A DNA stretch of 64,000 nucleotides, taken from contig JAHLWZ010000853.1 in the NCBI GenBank assembly GCA_020536535.1, forward strand, positions 5,276-69,275. Reading direction: 5' to 3'. Of this stretch, positions 59,577-64,000 are shown one piece after another. Every line of letters begins with the position of its first letter. Within the stretch, counting starts at the first letter, position 1. Position numbers and translations under genes: made by a program. The notes beneath the pieces were generated by a model. The model was given only the letters and a program-made list of their open reading frames with translations, was not told the origin of the DNA and searched no databases. Source of the DNA: Pelomyxa schiedti (lineage: Eukaryota > Evosea > Pelobiontida > Pelomyxidae).

Positions 59577-62028
59577 TTAGGATTTATTAGATGGTGAGGT
59601 GAAGGAGAAGCCCCCAGGGAAGGTTGTGGGTGGTGGTGCGACGAACTGGAATGCGTTGTTGGCGGTTGGTGCTGTGGTTGTTGTTGTTGGTGCTGCTGCT
59701 GTTGCTTCTTCTTGTGTGTCTCCTTCTGCTACATCCTCGTCTTCTCCCTCTCCCTCTTCACCTTCCTCGCCCTCGCCTTCTTCACCTTCCTCATACTCGC
59801 CGTCTTCGTCGCCGCCTACCTGGAAGTACTGTTCAAGGATGCGTACTGTGCGGTTGTAGATGCGTTCGTTGGCGTGTTCCTCGAGCTCCTCAAGGAGTTC
59901 AACTCCATTGGCGTCCTCGATGACCTGTACGTAGGGGTTTGTGACTCCACCTATAGCTTCGCCGGCCTTGAGTATGGTCTCGATTGTCTGGAGACAGAGT
60001 TAAAGGGAATACTGGAATTTAATGTGGTAGCACCTCAAGAATAACAGTAATCATCTTGTTATCGGCGCATTCGAGAAGAAGGCACATCGGCTCAACGAAT
60101 CCTTGTGAAATCAAATACCTTTTTAAGACGGTCAGCGCTGCAGGTAATTTGAGGAGGAATACCCTATATGCTCCTGACCAACCCCTGCAACGGCGTTACA
60201 AATCGCCCAGCACGCTTCCTTTCGGATCTCCGTGTCTGTATTGCTCATGCATCCAACCAGTGCCGGGACGAGGTGTGCTTGTATCAAGGCGATTACTTGG
60301 TCTCTGAAAAAAACAGGTTTTAAAATGTGGAGATCTAAAACAAAAAAAAAGTTAAGAGGGTAAAGGATTACCTGGTTCCTGCGGCAATGTTGGACAACTA
60401 CAAAAGTAAGTTCGTTTGTGTTAAAGGGGTGAATATTGCATACCACCCAGCATGCCTCCTTTTTGATACATTTCTTAGGATTCTTCAATCTTAGCAAGTG
60501 TAAGTGGGAAAAAAGGCGGAAAAAAAGCATACAGTTCCACCATGGCGGGTAAGATACCAGCCTCAATAACTCCTTGAGTTTGAGCATGTCTGCGAGTATG
60601 TTTTGTTGTAACAACAAAAAAAAATAGCCACTCACGTGCCAGTAACAATGTTGCCCAAAGCCCGCATAGCCGGAATTTGCATGTTAATGTTGTTTACCCT
60701 GAGTAAAGGCACCACAACTTGGGGTATTCCAGCTTCTAAAATGGCTTGATTCGGAACCTCACCGCCATCAGTCAGGTAACTCAATCCCCTTCAAAGGTGA
60801 CGTGAGATAACAGACGACTGGGGAAAGTGGAAAAGGATGGGGTTGTACCACAAGGCATCAGTTAAAACATCCATATCGTTATACCGAAGGAGTGCACATA
60901 ACGTAGGAAGAGCTTTTTTGGGTACATTGATGTTAAAAAAATACATTAACACTAATAGTAATAACCTGGTTTTAGGGGTGGAAAATCGGGAGCTGGTTTG
61001 CCTCTGCACAAGTTAGAGAATGCCCAGGTCTAAAATGGGTGAGTGGGACCCACAAAAAACGAAGCTCACATACAGCATTTCTTATCAGGGACACAGATGC
61101 GGCATCTTGTGCCACCAATTTTATTAAAGGTGGTACAATACCAACTCGGATGACATAGTCTCGGTTGGTTGAACTATCTCCAGCTATATTACCAAGACCC
61201 CACACAGCCTTGAGAAAAGAAATGAGTTTAGGGGACCAACTCTACCAGTGGTACCTGCTCTCTTAGCTCTGGATCTGGGGAGTTCATCAACCCAATGAGG
61301 AGAGGCACTGCACCAGCTTCGAGCACTGCCTGAGTTTGTCTGCTATTACCGCTGGCAACTAAACATGCATATTAGCGAGTTGAAGTAAAAATGCATTGGT
61401 AACTGTTTGTTATTGCCCAGGCTGCTTCGAATTGCAATTTTGGGTGTTCGTTCTAAAGGAACTTTATTAAAATTCCACTCCTGAGCCATTACAAATCAGC
61501 ACACCGCTGTTAAAAATTGAATCAAACGGGGTAGAATTCCGCTATCAAGAACTTCGGCGATTGGTGGGTTGTGTTCTAAAAGAAGGACAGTTGTTATTTA
61601 AAAAAGCCCAATATTGCGGACAGATACCAACGGAAAGTAGCTGCCTGATACTTTGTGTTGCAGGGAAGAAAAGTGCAGGATCGGTGCCTCTGCATGCCTT
61701 TACCATCTCTTCCAAACTCTTCGTTGATAATTAGAAGCTAAAAATACAAAATGAAAAAGTTGAGGCTGTTAGCAACCTCGAATTCGGTGTCAGCATCGGG
61801 CGTTACGGGAACGGTTGCGATGGGTTGTTGTGCTGCTGTGGCAGGAGTGCTCTTTGGAACTCGCGAGACAATGTCGGAAACGTTGCGCCGCTTGTTGAGG
61901 GATTCTTCTCGCTTATTTTTTCGGATTGTTACGGTGAGTTCCTCGCGTTTGCGTCTCACATCGCCGGCATCGAGGCCGTGCTGTTTCACCGCTGATCTAT
62001 GGGATTGTCGCTGTTGTTCGTCCGACAT
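59577..62028 (-). CDS. Importin alpha (karyopherin alpha)
   Basis: ATG 62028 starts the importin-beta-binding domain with basic clusters (DVRRKREELTVTIRKNKREE and SLNKRRNV). Short exons then encode armadillo repeats with the expected hallmarks. WGLGNIAGDSSTNRDYVIRV (61200-61120) contains the W-x-x-x-N array residues that hold nuclear localisation signals; CRGKPAPDF-like sequence lies at about 60990. Others are RKEACWAICNAVAGVGQEH (60220-60180) and KKCIKKEACWVVCNI (60470-60430). The C-terminus has the tenth-repeat helix (EHANERIYNRTVRILEQYF), then an acidic Glu/Gly tract and NAFQFVAPPPTTFPGGFSF, stop 59577-59579. It carries cargo with classical nuclear localisation signals through pores together with importin beta. 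Length (about 520-540 residues) fits the family. Confidence 0.9.
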
Positions 62029-62084
62029 TTCGCTATGTTATCGCTATGAATACTATGGGCAGATCTTGCTGTTAGTGGTCTTGA

Positions 62085-62298
62085 CCGAGATGCCTGGCCG
62101 ACGATGTGTGCTGCGGCACTTTAATTTCAGAATTGATAACGCGTCAAGAAAAAAACCGGAGAAATTTGATTTTTCATCCTTACTGTAGATGGCAATTTTC
62201 TTTTTGTCATTAAAGAAGCAGCCGATGCAACTGCATTAGCAATCGATAAAAAGTTGTGCACAAGACTGGCAAAGAAAACTAAGGCGCTCTTGGGATAA
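62085..62298 (+). CDS. Possible very small spliced ORF, doubtful
   Basis: After a good acceptor (CTTACTGTAG, 62189) a 36-codon stop-free exon reads GNFLFVIKEAADATALAIDK and KLCTRLAKKTKALLG to a stop at 62296-62298. It overlaps the last 20 nt of the SelD gene on the other strand. A donor at about 62101 would join it to ATG 62085 (MPGRR). No family recognised. It could equally be chance or the last exon of an unresolved gene. Confidence 0.2.
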
Positions 62299-64000
62299 CA
62301 GAAATCCTACCAGAGCCCTCCATGGTCCTTCCAACACAGGCAACACACTCCACACTGCGGGCCTTCAGTGCTTGAATCAATGCATCCTTCTTATCCATTG
62401 GAACGCAAATCAATAGCCCCCCACTGGTCTGTGAGTCCGCCAACAGAATTTCGTCAATTGGTGATACCCCAGGTGCAAAAGTTACATGTGGTTGAACATG
62501 TAAGAGGTTGTCACGGGAACCTGCAGAATGTTGATCTTGGCAGTTGTTGTTCAGAGGGGAAAAAGTACCAGTTGGAATGATATCAGCTACTGCTAGTTCT
62601 CTGGCTGATGGTAAAAGCGGCACGCTTTCTACCCATATTTCTGCATCAATACGGCTCGATCTGGTCATCCCCAGTAAGTGCCCCAAGAAACCAAACCCAG
62701 TGATGTCAGTTGCAGCTACAGCACCCTCGGCCGAGGCAACTTCCCCAGCAGAGCGATTTAATGTAGCCATCCAATGATAGAGTTCTTCTGTGTTACTTTT
62801 GGATAGAATCCCTTTTTTAATGCCTGTGGAAAGTATCCCAGTGCCAAGTGGCTTCGTGAGAATCAAGGAACAGCCAGGTGTGGCGTTGCAATTTCTCAAA
62901 ACCCTTATGTGTATTTAACATGCGCTCAGTAGTGTAGTACAATAAACTTGTTGGGGTTAACAAAGCCTGTAACAGCAAGGCCAAATTTTGGTTCTGTATC
63001 ATCTACAGTGTGGCCACCAATAATTGATATCCCCGCTTCATCAGCCTTGTCTTGGGCTCCACGAAGAATTTCATGCAGAACCTGGAGTTGTAAGCAACTC
63101 TGGAGTGTGAAATAATAGCATATTACCTTCATTGGCAATCTATTCGAGGGAAAGCCAACAACATTAAGGGCAAAGGCAACCGAACCACCCATTGCCCAGA
63201 TATCACTCATGGAATTTGCGGCGGAAATAGCCCCAAACCAGTAGGCACTATCGCATACTGTGGTTTTGTTAGGGGCAATAACTGTGGGAAAAAATTACCT
63301 GGAGTGAAGAAATCTACAGTGCTGACTATAGCTTGATTCTCATTGAGGATGTAGACAGCAGCATCGTCACCCGTTTCAGTCCCAACAATTACATTTGGAT
63401 CCTTGGTTTTGGGTTTTGGCAGGGAGGCCAATACCTTCTCCAAGGCCTGAGGTCTCAATTTACATGCGCACCCCATTCCTCGTGTGTACTCAGTTAGTTT
63501 GAACTTGGTGACATCAGTATCATCATCGTTTAGTAGCACTGGTGCTGTGGTAGGGGTCTGTGGTTGCAAGCGCTTTACAGCAGCAGATGTGATTGCTACG
63601 GCAAAATTGATCTCGCTCAAGGTTGTCGGTCTTCCCACGGAGAATCTCACGGTGCCCATTGCGAACTCCATTGGGACATTCATTGCCTTTGCACAATTAG
63701 GTTTAAGTAAGATTCTTGAAGAAAGCTGAAGACACCTTTAGAACATGTGAGATCGACACACTTTCAGAATGACAGGCTGCCCCAGGAGATGCCGCAACCT
63801 TTTCCCCTATTTCCGATAAAAGAGTGTTTGCCTCAACGCCACGAAAGCTCACACTCAGGGTATTTGGCAAGCACATCTCAGGGTTACCATTAACACGAAA
63901 TGAGTGAGGGCCAAGCTCCTTCTCCAGACCCTACAGGGAATAAATATAGATGCAAAGAGAACCAAGGGTGCCTGTCTCAGTGCTTGTTTCATAGAAGTGA
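62279..64000 (-). CDS. NifS-type cysteine desulfurase fused to selenophosphate synthetase (SelD), partial
   Basis: The frame enters from the right edge, so most of the desulfurase is missing. Visible first is its C-terminal part: FRVNGNPEMCLPNTLSVSF, then SPGAACHSESVSISHVL, with the catalytic Cys in the S-x-G-x-A-C loop (about 63772), and VRFSVGRPTTLSEINFAVA. A 30-residue linker leads in frame to SelD. YTRGMGCACKLRPQALEKVL has catalytic Cys (not Sec) at 63468-63470 and Lys two residues after the second Cys. TETGDDAAVYIL, IVSTVDFFTP, AISAANSMSDIWAMGG and GGHTVDDTEPKFGLAVTGFV follow. The AIRS C-terminal half gives LILTKPLGTGILSTG, AATDITGFGFLGHLLG and DSQTSGGLLICVP. It ends IPRAP at 62279. SelD makes selenophosphate from selenide and ATP; the desulfurase half could supply selenide from selenocysteine. 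Three or four introns are seen. Confidence 0.88.

Noticed and set aside
59599-60044. Plus-strand Ser/Pro-rich frames
   Set aside because: They are the complement of the acidic importin-alpha C-terminus, which has clear family motifs on the minus strand.
63461-63470. Selenocysteine codon at the SelD active site
   Set aside because: The active-site codons read TGC and TGT (Cys), with no in-frame TGA, so no Sec recoding is needed.

Overview
The window is nuclear DNA from an intron-rich, gene-dense protist. Nearly every gene is cut by short introns, mostly about 35-90 nt with GT...AG ends (one likely GC...AG). Exons rejoin in frame across them, and stop-to-start gaps are often under 150 bp. Gene content is typical of an amoeboid, phagotrophic eukaryote: Rab and Rho-type GTPases, a RhoGAP-like protein, PH, SH3 and coiled-coil proteins, lysosomal and ER membrane proteins, and a large secreted glycosidase. 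A TMEM237-like gene hints at a lineage that makes a cilium or flagellum. I lean towards Amoebozoa, possibly a flagellated archamoeba, but the species cannot be fixed from the sequence alone. I recognised no bacterial operons, CRISPR arrays, rRNA or tRNA genes.

Layout. 1-301 (-): edge-truncated gene. 1312-2429 (+): Zn-ribbon-like unknown. 2584-6862 (+): FG-GAP surface protein. 6933-8916 (-): protein with five TM2 modules. 9006-11852 (+): secreted PAN-GH127-SUEL-lectin enzyme. 12067-13220 (+): Rab5-like GTPase. 13579-16597 (+): three SH3 domains plus coiled coil. 16983-17373 (-): PH-only protein. 17656-19716 (-): TMEM237-like. 19717-20719: gene-free, with a nested palindrome. 20720-23269 (+): RhoGAP-like. 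23621-25821 (+): CPSF30. 25988-31680 (+): full-length ABCB transporter. 31887-32478 (+): NPC2-like ML protein. 32677-33522 (+): coiled-coil protein. 33640-36209 (+): SAC1 phosphatase. 36445-38341 (+): UMF1/Atg22-type MFS transporter. 38526-42285 (+): Rho GTPase-WD40-multispan membrane fusion. 42344-42857 (+): C2H2 U1-type zinc finger. 42992-45536 (-): HGSNAT-like acetyltransferase. 45734-46690 (+): p24/TMED cargo receptor. 46741-47001 (+): small hydrophobic ORF. 47078-48722 (-): PH-coiled-coil protein. About 49091-51271: decayed Ty3/gypsy element with chromodomain, then an LTR-like stretch. 51682-53381 (+): transposase-like gene. 53382-54780: repeat-bearing gap. 54781-58118 (+): FAM91. 58299-59427 (+): TSUP transporter. 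59577-62028 (-): importin alpha. 62279-64000 (-): NifS-SelD fusion, cut by the right edge.

The most interesting item is 38526-42285. One continuous spliced reading frame joins a Rac/Rho-like G domain, eight WD40 units and about eight membrane spans; the splice at the G-domain/WD40 join keeps the frame and completes the first WD repeat. Other notable architectures are the NifS-SelD fusion, the PAN-GH127-SUEL enzyme, the five-module TM2 protein and an SH3 domain split by a long low-complexity insert. Many genes serve membranes: endosome/lysosome (Rab5-like, NPC2-like, HGSNAT), ER/Golgi (SAC1, p24, FAM91) and transport (ABCB, UMF1, TSUP). No operon-like logic is apparent. Gene models were spliced by eye; span ends are start and stop codons, and internal exon edges are approximate unless stated.
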